Assembly: GCF_020085105.1 (NCBI RefSeq)
Contig: NC_058055.1
Coordinates: 16,439,822-16,503,821 of the forward strand
Source of the DNA: Siniperca chuatsi
Taxonomy: Eukaryota > Chordata > Actinopteri > Centrarchiformes > Sinipercidae
Direction: 5' to 3'
DNA length: 64,000 bases
The notes under the pieces are model-generated. The model was not told where the DNA came from, did not search any database, and saw only the letters and a list, made by a program, of their open reading frames with translations. Numbering within the stretch: the first letter of the stretch is position 1; each line of letters starts with the position of its first letter. Below are positions 12,310-26,700 of the stretch, piece after piece. The position numbers were made by a program, and so were the translations under genes.

Positions 12310-15300
12310 CAGTGTTTATACGGCTTCAGTGACCATAAGCTTTTTCAGAGAAACTTAAAGGTAATCTACGGTTGATTACAAATGGGTTTTATTTTTGTAG
12401 CTTCAGCCAGTGGTTTGTTATAATAACATTGCACACCCAAAGTAATGTAAGTTTTTGCCTTTTCGCTTTATTTAGAGGTAAAACTGAAAGTGAGCGCAAA
12501 GGGAGAGGGAGGGTTTTCACGTAAAACCAAACTATGGTAAGTATGGTTCAAAGCTGAACAAGGATGTCGAACTGTAAACTGTATAGACTTCTGTTTTCTC
12601 TTCCAAATAAGTTTGACTAACCTGTATGTTTGTTTACAACCTGTACAATCGTTGGACCTATTTTTAGCAAGATGTAATAAACTAAAGTTTTCTTTTAACA
12701 GCAGCGGAAAATCTTGTTTTGCTGACCTCCAGTGCTTTATCTTCTCAGCTTGCTGCAGTGATGTAGAAGTGTACTTGAGGGTGTGGTTAGTACACTGTGA
12801 CATCACTGTGTGGTGTGGTGACAGGTGCAATAGAGCACACTTCTAACCAAACTCAACCCAGTGTTGGGTGTAGTCAGAGGTGAAACTGACTCAAAAGTTT
12901 CATCCAGAAACTCTGCTTTTCAGCCTGATGTTAAAATCTAGCATGCATGAATAGTTTGAATTAAGCTGCTGTGTATAAACTGCAAAAGGCTTTGTCACTG
13001 TCACATGTGTGTGTGTCTGTTTGTGTGTGTGGTGTGTGTGAATGCAAGCAGCTAAGAGCCTTAGACAACAGCTGATGACAGGAAGATTATGAAGTGTTCC
13101 TGCAGTGGTGTCACCTTACAGTGGAAAGAACTGGAAAACTTCGGAGACTAAATCTCATCAGATGAACTCTGGAATGATGTTGGATATGTGGCAATCCTGG
13201 AACACAGATGAAACGGCACTCTGAGTACAATTTTAAAAGTTAAAACAACGCCTCTAAGTTACAGTTTGGCTACATAAGAGTATAAATCAAAACAGCAGAA
13301 TATCCTAAATAGACCCAATGTTAATGTCCTGATTCCTAATTAGAGTTTTTATAAAAGTAACACCTTATTCAAGCTCATGAGAACACAAAAGTACAGCAGA
13401 AAACGTGTGTGCATGTACCTCAAACAACAGAAGAATAAAACAGCATCAATATCACATAATGTAACCATCTATGTGCCCTACCAGCCAGTGTAGAGAGAGG
13501 GAGAGTCTGCCGGTCTGTGTCATCTTCTCCAGACTCCTCTCCTGTTCATCCTGCTGAAATCAGAGAGCTGAGTTTCCCAGGCTTTCCTCTAGAGCAGGAG
13601 GCTCCACTGTCCCTGCTGCGAAACAACGTTACACAAACCGTGTGTCAGTGCATGTGTGTGTCTGCCCTTCATGGGTGGAGAGGAGCTGTGAGAGTGCATG
13701 TAGGCCCTCTATTCACACATACGCACACACACGTACATTCGCACACCTAGTACCCATTCAAATCCAGAAGAGGGCAACCTCTCTGCCGTTCATGATGTAA
13801 CTTCCTGTATTCACACTGGTCCATGCACTCTCTATCAACCTTGAATGTGAGCACATGCAGAAGGTGTATAAATAGCAGCAGCAGGAGGTCTGGCACCCCT
13901 TCACATGTTTTGCCCCCCCCCCTTGTGAAAACACAACAAAAAGCATGACACAGCACACCCCTCCCCAAACACAAACCTCCAGTATACTGTCCCCGTTCGC
14001 ATCACACACTTTCATGCATGAGCTGGAACGCAGCTCTCTGGTTGCCATGGCAGCGCTGCAGAGAGACATTAACATTCTGAGCACAGTCTCCAAGACAACT
14101 GTGGGAACATTCTAGAATGGGACGTTTGCTAGGAGACGAGTTGCATGTGTTCCGTAAACCGACTACTACATGTGAGTAATACTGTAGTTTTAAGTGGTTG
14201 GTAGTTTTGTATTAAAATGGTATTTAAATGAATCATTAACTCCTGATGATTGTCAATAAATTAATCAATAAATTAATCACAGAGTCCATAAATGTTCATT
14301 TACCAACTCACAATGCCAGTTTTTCACCACAGTGAAAGTTTCATTTAGTTTAATTCCATTTTATTTGTTCACTGCATCATATAAATACAGTTTTCAGCTT
14401 AGGCCACCACATTGGATCACTGAAAAAACTAGTGGCTCGTGTTAATAATAATTTTAAAAAAGCTCTCTTTGGCCTTGTGTGTGTGCATTCACCTCAGCAA
14501 ATGTCTGTATCATTCAGTGGGCTGCTATGGCATGCTGCAAATAAATCTGTACATTAGAAAAGAAGCAGATTGCAAAATTTCAGACTGTGAGTCATCACAA
14601 TGTTCCTGCATACCTCCTCAGAGTCCTCTGAACTCTCCACCCCCTCTCTCTTTTAATATTTAATTTGACTGTAAAAGCCTAGAAGATTCAGTGATACAGG
14701 TGTTTGTGAACTTTATGACAATGCATGTGAACTGCAGTGAATAAAATGTGGCTTATTCTTGTCTGAACTGGAAGCTGACAAAACATTGCTTTCATAGTAC
14801 CTTCATCAACACTGCATAGAGCATAAATATAAGAACGAGACTTACTGTAGGAGTTTTACTTCTTTGGCACCTACAGCAATGCAGGCAGATCTGATCATAT
14901 TTTAATCCCAGTCAAGGTTTGGTGGTACTGCCACCCAGTGTAGGACTTGATATAAAAGCCTATGAAAAGCACACTGTAACCTCCTCCCAGAGTTGGTGAA
15001 AATGAAGTGGGCTGTGAACCATTCTGACAGGGTTTTGCTGATATTTAACACTGGTGAATGTTTTGTATTATGTACGGTTTAGGGCAGATTATTCTCTTGA
15101 TTAATTGTTTGGTCTATAAAACATCAGAAAATAGTCAAAAATGCCCGTCACAATTTTCTAAAGTGATGTTTTCAAATGTTTCGTTTTGCTTGACCAACAG
15201 TCCAAACCCCAAAGATATTTAGTTTACAGTGATAAAAATCAGAGAACAGAGGCAAATCCTCACATTGGACACCCTTAAACAGACAACATGACACCAGAAA

Positions 15301-15800
15301 TACTTCTCAGCCATTATTAGGCACATTGCATGAATTTAATAAAGTGCAAATCATAAAAAATGTCCCTAAGCCTTCTAGAGTAACTTCCCGAACCTGGAAT
15401 ACGGCTAGTATGAAAAAGCAGGTTGCCACTTTGTACGGTGTAAGTGTTCATAGACCCAGAGGCAAGGCTACTAATTACAGGCAAAAACCGTGTTCAACAG
15501 TGTTAAAATAAAAAGGCATCCATATGAAACAGTCCCAATATTCGGCCTTTTTTCACCCACTCATTTCTTCACATTCTCAAAGTACATGTTGTACCATCAA
15601 ATTCAGTTAATACGTCTATGTGTAGGTTCAATCACACTTCGATCTTGTGCAACTAACTCTAAATATCTAACTCACGTCCTGAAATCTACAGACAATCACA
15701 AGGTTACATCTCTCTCATCTTAAGCCTTTTCTAGAATAACTGCATCAGATGTTGATTGATCTTGGCCGAGACCTGCTGGAAGACAGCTTTGTCTTTTTAT
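12310..15800. other. Intergenic region between CLUH and ccdc92b
   Basis: This holds the CLUH 5' side, so a 5'UTR exon and promoter are expected, and then the ccdc92b 3' side. No supported coding exon was found. It contains (GT)n near 13003-13040, a poly-C run at about 13911, an RFX-like half-palindrome GTTGCCATGGCAGC at 14041-14054, and a common fish repeat at 15075-15260. Confidence 0.55.
15075..15260. repeat. Fish dispersed repeat ('gaccaacagtcc' family)
   Basis: Shares 'tctataaaacatcagaaaat' and 'gaccaacagtccaaac' with copies at 19590-19855, 30880-31115 and 60455-60770. It is non-coding. Confidence 0.75.
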
Positions 15801-15805
15801 CTTCA

Positions 15806-18061
15806 TCACAGAGCAGTTTCTCCCTCTCCTGCTCCCATGTCCACCCTCCTGTGCACCCTGCTGTCCTCTATATCCTCCCACTCGTCCTCCAGCCCCTCTC
15901 CATCCTGCGTTCTGATTGGTGGGTTCAAGCGAAGGAGGCGGTATCTAAGCGGCACCAGGAAGAGGGCGGGGTCAGGCATGGGGTGTGGCCTCTGCGGTGA
16001 TGTCACTCTCTCCTGTGGGACACAAGCTCTGACCCTCTCCTCCCTCATGGTGACACGCTTCTTGTGTCTTGCTTCTGGTTGGCTGGGAGAGGCTGGAGGA
16101 GGCGGAGACAGAAGCCAGTCTGAGCCCTCCCCTTCATCATCATCGTCCTCCTCGTCTTCATCCTCCTCTTCTTCTTCTTCTTCTACCTCCTCTCCTCTGG
16201 GTTCCTCCTCTCCCTCTGCAGCAGACTCTGTGCTGTGCCGTTGCTGGAACAGTTTTAAGCGTGCGGTGTGGAGCTCGTGGCAGAGGCTCGTCGTGATGGC
16301 ATTCTGGCGTTGCAGCTCACGACTCAGCAGCGTGATCTTGTGGCTGCGGCGTTTCAGTTCCTCCAGGAAACACCGCTCTTCTTCCCTGAGGCTCCTTCCG
16401 AGCGCCGATGCTCGTGCTCGGCCGGCCCGCAGCTCCCCACGTGCGGCGACCATCATGCACTGCTGGTCCTCCAGGAGACGCTCTGCAGCCTCGCAACGTG
16501 CTGCAAGCTCTGCTTCCTCCTCTGAGAAACAAGCACAAACACATACAGTATGGGCTGAAGTGTATATATGCACATTACACAAATACAGGAAATAGAGTAG
16601 ATGTTGAGGAGATTATTGTATATTTGGTCTGTTTTTTCTATGATGCATATCTCTTTCATTTCATCTGCTCGATCAATCCTCATTTTACATTTCATACATT
16701 TTTCTTTTCACCGTGCCTTTCTGTGCTCTTTCACACAAATATACAGTAATTTTACTTCTCTATGATTTAGAACTCATTTTGCACATCTTATGCAGTCCTA
16801 AATAACAGTTCTTAAATGTTACCTCATAAAACGAAGCCCTCATTTACACCAATTTTTGCGTTTATCAAGGACTTACTGGACTAAAACACTTAACAGACGT
16901 GGATATAATGATGTTGCTTGCAAAACATTTTGAGTAAAAATATGCAAAACCAAATAAATGTGCAATGTTGTAGGAAGAAATAGTGCTTTGATGTTGCTAT
17001 ATCTTCTAACTTTTTATCTATGATGTACATTTTCATGTACTGCAACAAAGTAAACATAATCTGTCTGTCTGTCGCATTGCATTTTCTTGCAGGAAACATA
17101 GAGCACATTGTTACCATGCTGTGTCCTGTCACACATAACTAACTAGAGATGTGCCGGTTGAACTTTTTCTCTCCCAGTACCGATTCTGATACCTCAACTC
17201 TACCGATCCAATACCAGTGGTCTCTTTTTCCAAATTTTAAATCTGTGTCCCTCACTGCGTGGAACTCATTGTTGATAGTTTTTATGTCAGGATGCTGTGG
17301 ATTCAGTGGCCTGCTATGACTGAATGTAACTGAATGAAACACTGAATTTTATGATGGCATTTATGATGGCATTTACACTGTATTTAATGTGGATAGATTA
17401 TGTCATGGCTGATACGCAATCCACATTATCAAGTCACAATCGGTACCGATACCAATTGGGCATATCATTGCATTCCTATTACTAACATATAGAATAAAAT
17501 ACAAAAATAAATAAAACATAGTGAATATAAATACATATAATTATACATTAGTAATGCAAATATATTAAAAGTTTAATCTCAATATACTGTGTGGTATCGT
17601 GCCTCGTCATTGTACCCCCTTCTATCATGACGTCCTTGTGAATTCCCAGTCCTCCTCTGCCTTTGTGCTTTCCTCTCCATAATTAGGATATACAATTTCA
17701 GCATCTCCCACATATAATTTTACCCCTCGTCAGCAAGAAGTTGTAATGTCTTACCTTCTGTGTTTCTGTCAGGAAACCTGGAGTCCAGCTCACAGCTTAG
17801 CTCTGCAGCCAGGAGGAGTAGAAGCACAACAGGCAGACAGACAGAAAAAGATAAGATACAGACAGACAGGTGGTCAAGTGGTAAAGAGACACATTAAGAG
17901 ATGGAGAGCAGCAGGTCACCAGTAGACTGACCATGACAGCGCCTCTTCAGGTGTGTGATCTCCAGCTGCAGACCGGTCAGCATGGCCAGGTGCTCCCGCT
18001 TCAGGAAGGCGATGTCTCTCTCCACACTGGCCACCTGCAGCTCCAGCCTCCCGGCATCCAT
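15806..18061 (-). CDS. ccdc92b: Coiled-coil domain-containing protein 92B
   Basis: Three coding exons: 17932-18061, 17755-17802 and 15806-16521, with phases 1 and 1, giving a complete 297-residue protein. The start ATG at 18061 matches the CCDC92 family start: the spacing from Met to the conserved FLKREHLAML coiled coil is the same as in CCDC92. An acceptor at 18080 shows an upstream 5'UTR exon. Exon 3 carries a second coiled coil (CFLEELKRRSHKITLLSREL), a 25-residue Glu/Asp tract encoded by imperfect GAG/GAA repeats near 16140-16200, and the family MPDPALFL motif near the C-terminus. CCDC92 proteins are associated with centrioles and cilia; the function of the B paralogue is little known. 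The neighbouring CLUH gene matches human 17p13.3, which supports B rather than CCDC92 itself. Confidence 0.9.
17140..17470. repeat. Probable dispersed repeat in ccdc92b intron
   Basis: AT-rich stretch with inverted 'taccgat'-type words (ccagtaccgattctgatacc near 17175, cggtaccgataccaattggg near 17440), suggesting a short non-autonomous element. No reading frame is supported. Confidence 0.4.
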
Positions 18062-18364
18062 GGCTGACGCCCCACACAACCTGCACACAGATGCTGGTAG
18101 CTAGATGATTTATGATAAGGGATTTCCCAGCACAGCTGTTTACATTAAAGTAGTATCCCAATTTGAGCTCTGACATAGAGCAGTGCCTGGATATTAAGTG
18201 TCAATTCCATGGAAAACAAATAAAATTGCTTATATTTATGTATTATGTTTATTTATTGAGAGTGATACATCACACCACTAATACTATAACGACTTACAGT
18301 ATATTACAGTGCTTTCTCTGAAATATTTAAGAGGTTTTTTTGGTAATTGTCTTGTAAGCTTATT

Positions 18365-18715
18365 TGAGAAATGCCTACGCGCTCTTATTTAATGTCATTC
18401 AGTTTGATTTCTCGCCCATAAAAGCTCTCTGATTTCTGCACCGGTGCTCGGCGTCTACCTGTAACTGTGCGCTCATCTCTCTGTGACCGGGGCCTACCGT
18501 GATACTGAAGCGGTGCCCTATTCAAAGCGTTTCTCATGGATCCTCGTATCGCCTCGGTATCTCTGTCCTTGATGCAGCAGAGATGGAGAAAACAAAAGAC
18601 CCGTGCAAAACGTCCAGTGTGCAAAATGGCACTTTTCCGCGTCTCTTTCTATGCTCTCTGGTGAGCTGTTTCACTGTTGCCGCTGGCCGACGTTTTTCTT
18701 AGTGTGAATGAACCC
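18365..18715 (-). repeat. Repeat unit with a conserved open frame, copy 1
   Basis: Read on the minus strand, this begins 'gggttcattcacactaagaa' and carries an open frame including LCCIKDRDTEAIRGSMRNAL. The same DNA and frame recur on the plus strand at 21763-22010, so this is an interspersed element rather than a gene. No homologue is recognised. Confidence 0.6.
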
Positions 18716-20580
18716 TGCTGCAGTCAAGAGTCGGAATAACCTCCTCATAACCTTCTGGCTGTACTTGCAGTACTGTGCCGCTGCTGTACTCACAACAAAG
18801 CAGCCCGGTATGAGGGGTGATTAGTGCCACGATGCAGGAAGAGGAGGAGGTGGAGCTCCATGGAAATGATGGTACCAGCTGTTGCCAACAATAAAGGAAA
18901 TTGGATTTTTTTCTCCTATGATGACATTGACCTAAAGTCTCACCCCACCTCTGGTGATGTTTTTCATCAATCTTTTGGAAAAGCTTATGTGTCATATGAG
19001 GCTATTCATTTATTTTCAGTGGAAGGAGAAGTATTTAGATGCCTAGTAAAAGTACCAATAGTGTAAAATATGTAAAAAAAAAAAAAATAAATAAAAATAA
19101 CGTAAAAATTCCCTGTTACAGTTAAAGTCCTGGATTCATATTACTATTATTAGCAAAACATTATCAAAAGTCAAAGTACTCATTATGAAGAGGCCCTTGC
19201 AGTGTTGAAATTATTATATGTTATTGTTATTGCTGATGTAATAAAGTATTAGCAGCATTTTAATGTTGTAACTGGTCAACACAGTGCCAGTTTTAACAAA
19301 TATTTATACTGTTTGGTAGTTTAATCAATAATGATGCACTATATTTTATAAAGTGATCAGGCTATATGTTTCTATGTGAAATCCTAATTTGCAAAATAAC
19401 TGAAATAAATGTAGTTGAGTAAAAAGCAGAATAATTCCTCTGAAATGTAGTGGAGTATTAAGTATAAAGTTGCAGAAAATGGAAATACTCTGACCCAGGA
19501 AGTACAAGTACATGCACAGTCTCACATTTAAAGAAAATTCTCAGAAATCTTGTCATCCTCTAAAACGCGGATGCATATTCTGATTACGGCTGCAGCCATT
19601 TTCATTATCGATTAATCTGCTGATTATTTTCTCAATTTATAGTATTGTCTATAAAATGTCAGAAAATTGTAAAAAATGTTATATGTGATCATTTTCCACA
19701 GCCCACGTGACATCTTCAGATGTCTTGTTTTGTCCGACCAACAGTCCCAAACTCAAAGATATTCAGTTAACTATCATGTAAGACATGAAAGAAAAACATC
19801 AAATCCTCACATTTGAGAAGCTGAAACCAGCAAGTGTTTGGCATTTTTGCTGAAAAATGACTAAAACAAGCCAAGTCAAGTCAAGTTTATTTATATAGCA
19901 CATTTCATACGACAGGCGTAGACTCAATGTGCTTCAAAATAAAAGCAAGCAAGAAGAAATAGGCAGAAATCATGCATAGCAAAAACATATTAGATAGCAA
20001 CATATAAGATAAGGAGGTATTACATATATGGAAACACATAAGATAAAAACAGCAAGATAAAAAGGTATTACAATAAAAATGGAATAAGATAAGTAGCTAT
20101 TATCATTATTATTAAAAAGGGAATAATAATAATGATAATACTAATTCTATGATAAAAAATTTACCCATTAACCACACACTTTAAACCTAAGTAAAAGCTT
20201 GTGAAAAAAGATAGGTTTTTAGTCTGTTTTTAGTCTATCAACTAATCAATCAATTATTTATTAATGAATCTGTTTAATTTAATACTACATACTACCTGGA
20301 TGACTGATTACTCAACACAAACACTGACTGGTTGCATCCAAACACTTTCAGCAGACTGCTGCTCTTCTCTTCACTAGTCAGGAGACTATTTAGAGAGGCA
20401 GGTGAAGAGATGCATGAGGTGAAGAGTGGAGGAGATCAACCATGTCTCATAATAAACTTTTTTTCATATAATAAAATGTTGCAGTAAATAAATGAAAGCT
20501 GTATACAATGGCCATTCATTCCATAATACTGAATATGAGATAGATGATGAAGAAGAAGAAAAACTGCACAAGTTCAGGTT
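18716..20580. other. Intergenic repeat-rich stretch
   Basis: No gene seen. It holds AT-rich fish repeats, including the 'gaccaacagtcc' family at 19590-19855 and a common fish element beginning 'agtcaagtttatttatatag' at about 19880-20230. Confidence 0.6.
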
Positions 20581-20583
20581 GAT

Positions 20584-20589
20584 TTTATT
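20584..20589 (-). promoter_or_regulatory. Polyadenylation signal of the left fbxo40 copy
   Basis: TTTATT on the plus strand, AATAAA in the gene sense, about 115 bases after the stop codon at 20704-20706. Confidence 0.6.
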
Positions 20590-20703
20590 TGTTCTGTGTG
20601 TTTGTTCTTATTTGTCCCTATACTTGTGCAGTGTAATCTGGCCATCAGTGTAAATAATACACAAATAAATTCTAACCCAGCAGGTAGAATTAAATGGGTT
20701 TTT

Positions 20704-23700
20704 TCATCTGTGTCTTGTGAAATGGTTGACGAGGGTAAGCCTCTCCTGGCTGCCCCCCTGTTTCTCACTCATGCTGGGGAGGGCAACAGGCTCACTGTGT
20801 TGAGAGGTCTCGTAGTAAGGACAGACTTTTAGATGAGCAGATATAGGAGGGACGTCTGCCATATGCCACGAATCCACTGAGGAGAAGAGGTGACTGAACT
20901 CCCACACCTGGAGAGAAACAGGAGGAGAGTCAGGGAGAGAGAAAACTAAAACATGGATCACCGTTAGTATGGTATTAATTATTATAAAACATTACAATGA
21001 TGGATGGATTGGATGATTTAGTATGTATATCTCACAGGTTTGGCCCTCCACTTGGCTCCCCCATGTGAGTAGGTCTTCCTCTCCCAGCGGAGGGTGACCA
21101 TCCCTCTCTCCTGCAGCAGAGAGGAGCACACCTGCCTCATGAGCCGGGACACCAGAGCCAGCTGGGACAGGGACAGACTGTCCAGGAAACTGGCCATGTG
21201 GCACAGCACCTCGTAGGGCAGCGAGCTCAGAGAGTACTCGCCTCCTCTCTTCCTCTGAGGGGTGGAGGAGTCCACTGTGCTCCTGGACGCCTGGGAAGCG
21301 TCACCTACTGAGGCTAAAAGTGTCGGACGCAAGTTGAAACTCCTCAGCTGCTGACTGCAGGGAAGAAAAAATACTAGTTAGGATTTAATTCACTGAAGCA
21401 AATACAAACCCAAGTGCAATCTGTTTGTGTGCATCACAACACAACTAAGATTGTGTGTGGTCAAGAACTTAATAGTTTAGCTTCATTTTACTTTACTGTG
21501 TCGTGAACATCAGAATCAGAATCAGCTTTATTGCCAAGTAGGTTTACACATACAAGGAATTTGCTTTGGTATTTTGGTGTAAAACCATAAACATAGTAGA
21601 AATATAAAGAAATACAAAGCAAGTACTGCAGGTCAAGAATCATAAATATAAAATATAAAATTGACAATAAGATATTAAAGAATATAAACAAAATAAGAAA
21701 ATAATAAAGAATATGTTCAATATGACTGTTATTTAAATGATGAATGTTTGTACAATGTGCAGCAGGGTTCATTCACACTAAGAAAAACGTCGGCCAGCTG
21801 CAACAGTGAAACAGCTCACCTGAGAGAAACGAGGAAAAGTGTCATTTTGCACACTGGACCTTTTGCACGGGTCTTTTGTTTTCTTCATCTCTGCTGCATC
21901 AAGGACAGAGATACCGAGGCGATACGAGGATCCATGAGAAACGCTTTAAATAGGGCACCGCTTCAGTATCACGGTAGGCCCCGGTCACAGAGAGATGAGC
22001 GCACAGCTCTTTAGCTGCTAAATGCTCCACTATGTTAACCAGCTAGTTGCTAATTGAATCTGTCTGCTGTTTGGTGCCGAGCAGGTAGTGTACAGTGGGT
22101 TGTGTCTGAAAATGGCGCTATGAGAGCAGTGACAGTGAACCAAATCAGAAAAGTTGTGGGCCGGACAGCTAAACAATAAGTTGAAACTTGTTATAAAGCT
22201 CTATAAAGCCGAAGGGAGCTGCAGATTGGAGTGATTATTCTCTGTAGGTTCATCATTACCCTGGCTACTTTATTTTTACATAGTTATTTGATCTGTTGTT
22301 ACTATAAAAATCCCTTGTTGCTATAAAAATACAGATTATAGCAGCTTTAAGTTCCAGTGTCACTTTAAAGTTGCATTTAAGAATTTACAAACTTTAAGGG
22401 GAACTCCTTAACCGATTTTACACATCAAAGTCTGGTCTTGGGGAGTACTGCTGCGTATGTGAAAAAAGTTGTATTAAACCTTTTGTGGCTCCAGATGGAG
22501 CAGTGAGAGTGAACCTAAACAGTAAAGTTGGGCCTGACAGATAAACTGACAGAGCTGCAGATTCAGATGATAATTCTCTGTAGGTTCATCAGTAAGGTAG
22601 TATATATATCAGTAGTATCATATGGGCAACACTTTCACATTGTCATTTGACACATTGTTATTATAAAAATATCGATTATAGCCACTTTAAAATTTAAAGT
22701 TGTGAAAATATTAAAACACAAAGGGCAGACCTAAATGTTGGAATCTGGACAGATGAATGTGAGTTGTGCTCACTTATAGGAGACGGTGGCTTCATGTGTG
22801 GAGGGCTGAAACCTCCTCTGGCTGTAGGTGCATCCCAGATACGCTAGGGGGCATCTCTGCATGAACCATCCACTCAGACACGTCTGGATGTCGCTGTGGA
22901 CGTTCCTGGAAAGGAGATGACGATTCATGCATTCATCAAACACGCCTAATATGTCCATCCACAGCTAACGAAAAAGGCACTCATGTCCAAGCGTTTTGCA
23001 GGTGGTGGACAAACGAAAAAGACACTGAAAATAAAAATGGATTCTACTCCTATTTTACATGAACAGTATTTATCCTGCTAGTTGACATTTACAATTGGTT
23101 GCATCATTTTGGTAATCCACACTTGTTGAATTCTCAGTGACAAATCAACATTTATCACTTTAATGTTAGTACGTTGAGATAAGAGGGGCAAACATGGCAT
23201 GTGCCAGGAGTAAGGGAGGCACCTGAAATGTGTGGCGAACTCTCTGCGGTGGAAGCTGTGACCACAAAGGAAGGTGAAGACACAGCTGGCTCTGTTGTGT
23301 CTGCTGTTCACACTCTCTGCCTGCAGCTGAAGATGAAGCTTCAGCGGCCTGTCCACCACCACCTCCGCCAGAGTCGTCTTCCCTTTAAACGGAGCCGAGC
23401 GGAACGAGTACGTCTGTGTTCCCTCGTCAACAAAGAGCCCATCCACTGCCTTTGACTTGCTGATCTGCATGGAAGCCAATCGATCACAATACATAATTAA
23501 TTATAGTTAACGGACCAAACCAACGTTTTTACATGTTTTAGGCCATTTAAAAGGGTCATACATTATGTATTGTGTACATGTATTTTAAACTTTTGAATTA
23601 GTTTATTTTTTACATACATTCCAGGAAGCCGTTGTTTCCCACTCGTTTCCATAGTGCCTCACATACCATAAGTTCGTATGCAGGAGTCGATTTCTCTTTT

Positions 23701-26700
23701 CCACACAATATGAAAATCAACTTGCAGTAACGTAAAACTGGTTTTGGTCATGAAATGCACCACAGAGAACGTCCTATTAAAATCTTTTTTTTTAGTGGGC
23801 AATTCAAGTTTAGCAGTCAACACTGAAATCCAGCCATAATACCATATTCCATAGACAGAAAAGACATGAAATCCCTAAGCCACTAAGAGATTGTTGGATT
23901 TCCACTGAAGTTCTGTAAAGGATGGTGTCTTGTTAATAAAGATACTGTATAAAGGCTAAAATGTCTAACTATTTGAGAAGTAAATGGGTCCTCGTTCCTT
24001 GTTAACTACTCAGTATTTTGTGTACCTCATTGTAAAATGTTACAAAAAGTATTATACACATATGGTCTCTCATAATATGTTTCAGGAAACCTCAAAATAA
24101 AATACTAGACAGGGTAATTCCTGAAAGTCTCATCTAGCTTAACTGAGTTCCACTTTCATCTCCCTCATCAGGTCATGTGTGCGCAAAGTTTATGTATTTT
24201 TGTTTTGAATAATCTTAATAAAGTTTATGTATTTTTGTCATCAATAATCTGACTGACCTTGTGACCCATGACCTCCTTCTCAGCGTAGCCCAGCAGGGTG
24301 GCTGCTGCTTCATCACAGAACCAGTCCTCTTCGTTGACTCCGAGGTCCGATGTGTCCACACTGCGAGGCTCACTCTGAGCCCGCGCAACCATGTCGTACC
24401 GATGAGCCCGCTGATTGTAGTGATAGCTGTCAGGGATCTTATAGGAAGAAGTGCATGAGAATATATTATATTAGAAACCAGGAGAGTACATTGACCACAT
24501 CTTTCGTAGATTATTATCATGTCTGGTTGACTATAGTGGGTTTTGTTGTTGCATATTTTAAAGCTGCATTGGGAAACTTTGCACATTAGTGGCTGCATTC
24601 GTCAGGACAAGGCAACTGTCTTGTTCCTGTTTTAAAGGCTGCTAAAAGGAGGAGATTCACAAAACACAAAACATTTAAATGTTTTCTCAGCTTCTTAGGA
24701 TGGGATCCCACAAGGACACACCATTTTCTGCCAAAGTTAGAACAGTTTTGGATAATTCACATGATGGATTTCTGTCTGTGCGTTTCTCACTGGTTCGAGG
24801 TGGACAGGGCTCCGTTGGAAAAGGGTGATGATAGGTAGGCTACAGGATTTAACTAATATTTGAATCAAAACGTGATGAACGTTTTGGGACTGTTTGCTCA
24901 TGTTGCCGGGCCACAGTCAATCAAATCTGACCAAACCACACTATAGACTGAATACAGATGGACTTAGCAAGATGTGACGTCACCCGTTAGTTTGCAGTGG
25001 AGCTGGTTTGAAGCCCTGAGTTGCAGCTTACAGTCAGCGCCATCTTTGGACCTTCCAAATAAGGAGTGTGGGGGGCGTGTTTCCGGAGGCAACAAGCCCC
25101 GCCCCCTCAGACCAAAGGCTTGTAATTAATTTTACTGGGATCGCAGTAATGTCACTGAATAAACACAAACTCTTGTAACAGTAACATTAGCTACTGTATT
25201 TAACGTAACTTTTGCATGTACGCCAAAATACTTAAAGCGAATACATTTATGGTGACTGACTCTCAGTCTCAGTCAGCCAACCACCAAGACATGGTGTCGG
25301 TTTGTTATGGACGAACTTCTATCAGTACCCTTGGTACTGCATAGCCTAATAGAATTATTTTCTCTTACATTACATTTTGGAAACACACCTACACAGTCCT
25401 GATGAAGCAGATTAACTTTGTTTAGAAATGTTAACTCTTAATATGTTTTTTTCCCCTCCAAACTTTAACTTTGATTTGATTTACTCATAAATATGTAACA
25501 TTTAAAAAAAAAAAAACTTAAGATTTTAAACCAGGTTTTCAGGGGCTTTAATGTTGTTGAGTGCAAATTTTATCTGGATGGAGCGCCACCTAGCGGCAGA
25601 TTTTGTATTTCATTCTTAAGTATGCAAGCTGATGCCAATTTTACAGTAAATAAATGTAGCCTGAATTCATCACCTTGAAAGAGCGCAGGGTTTGGACTGG
25701 GATAGGCTCCAGGCTGCCATAGACAAAATCTTTATCCCTCGGTGTACAGGCATGGATGTGTCCGAAGGTGAGCAACATGCGCCCATGATGTACCACATAC
25801 ATATTGTACTCCTGCGGGGTGAGATCCTCCCTCAGACGCTCCATCACCCCCTCCTGCCACGGGGCATGCCCTGTCTTACTTGTGTCTGGTGTGTCTGCAG
25901 CCGCACCATCTTTCTCTGTGTCTTTCTGGTCTTTTTTCACCACGCTGTCCTGCCTCTGTGCCTTCACCTTCTCACCAGGGTTTTGTTTGGGATTGTCTTG
26001 GTTTGCCTGAGCGACAGCACAGCCGCCTCTCTCCATGCTGAACATCATCTCACACAGGTTGTATTTCTCTGTGCTGAGGCCTGAGCTTTGATCCACACTG
26101 CTCTGTACTGTCTCTTCAGCAACATTATTCTCACTCAAGCTGTTTTCTGCAGGAACAGATGTGGGCAGACCTACAGGAGAAATGTAAAGTCATCAGATTA
26201 GGAAAGAAAATAACAGAACCTGTATTATTTCGGGTGTTTAAAGCATTTTCAGGTTTCAGGTTTTCAGGGCCTTTAAAGTGACTCCTAACTAAGGTGGTCA
26301 TCTCGTGTTGGACCAAAGCACCATTATTTACCTTCATTGGTATCTTTGTTTGCAACTCCATTGACAAACCCTCCCACTGCTGTCTCCTCTTTCTTCTCAT
26401 CCTTTATTTCCTCCTCTTCTGCCTCCATCAGCTCTGGATAGAGGGGCTTCATTTTCAGGCGGCTGTAAAGGTCTGACTGATCAACCAGGGCCATGGCGAG
26501 ATCCAGAGCCTCCCCCTGGCCCTCAGTTTCCTTCATCATGTTCTCCTGCAGGGCTATGTTGCTGTGTGGGTTTGTGTCATCAGTCGGGCAGCGGAGCCAC
26601 TCCATGGAGCAACACACCACGCTGGCCGGACACACCTGGAGGTGAGCAGCCTGCGAGGAGCGGGGCAGGTGGACCGGACAGCCGTACTCAGCGTTGAGGC

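Noticed and set aside
13758-14093. Minus-strand frame starting MATRELRSSSC with a donor-like end at about 13979
   Set aside because: Could be a 5' exon of CLUH, but no family match or joinable partner; the ATG overlaps an RFX-like palindrome.
15756-16595. 279-codon plus-strand open frame rich in serine
   Set aside because: It is the antisense shadow of the ccdc92b third exon; the poly-Ser run is the reverse of the Glu/Asp tract, and the minus frame has family similarity and splice sites.
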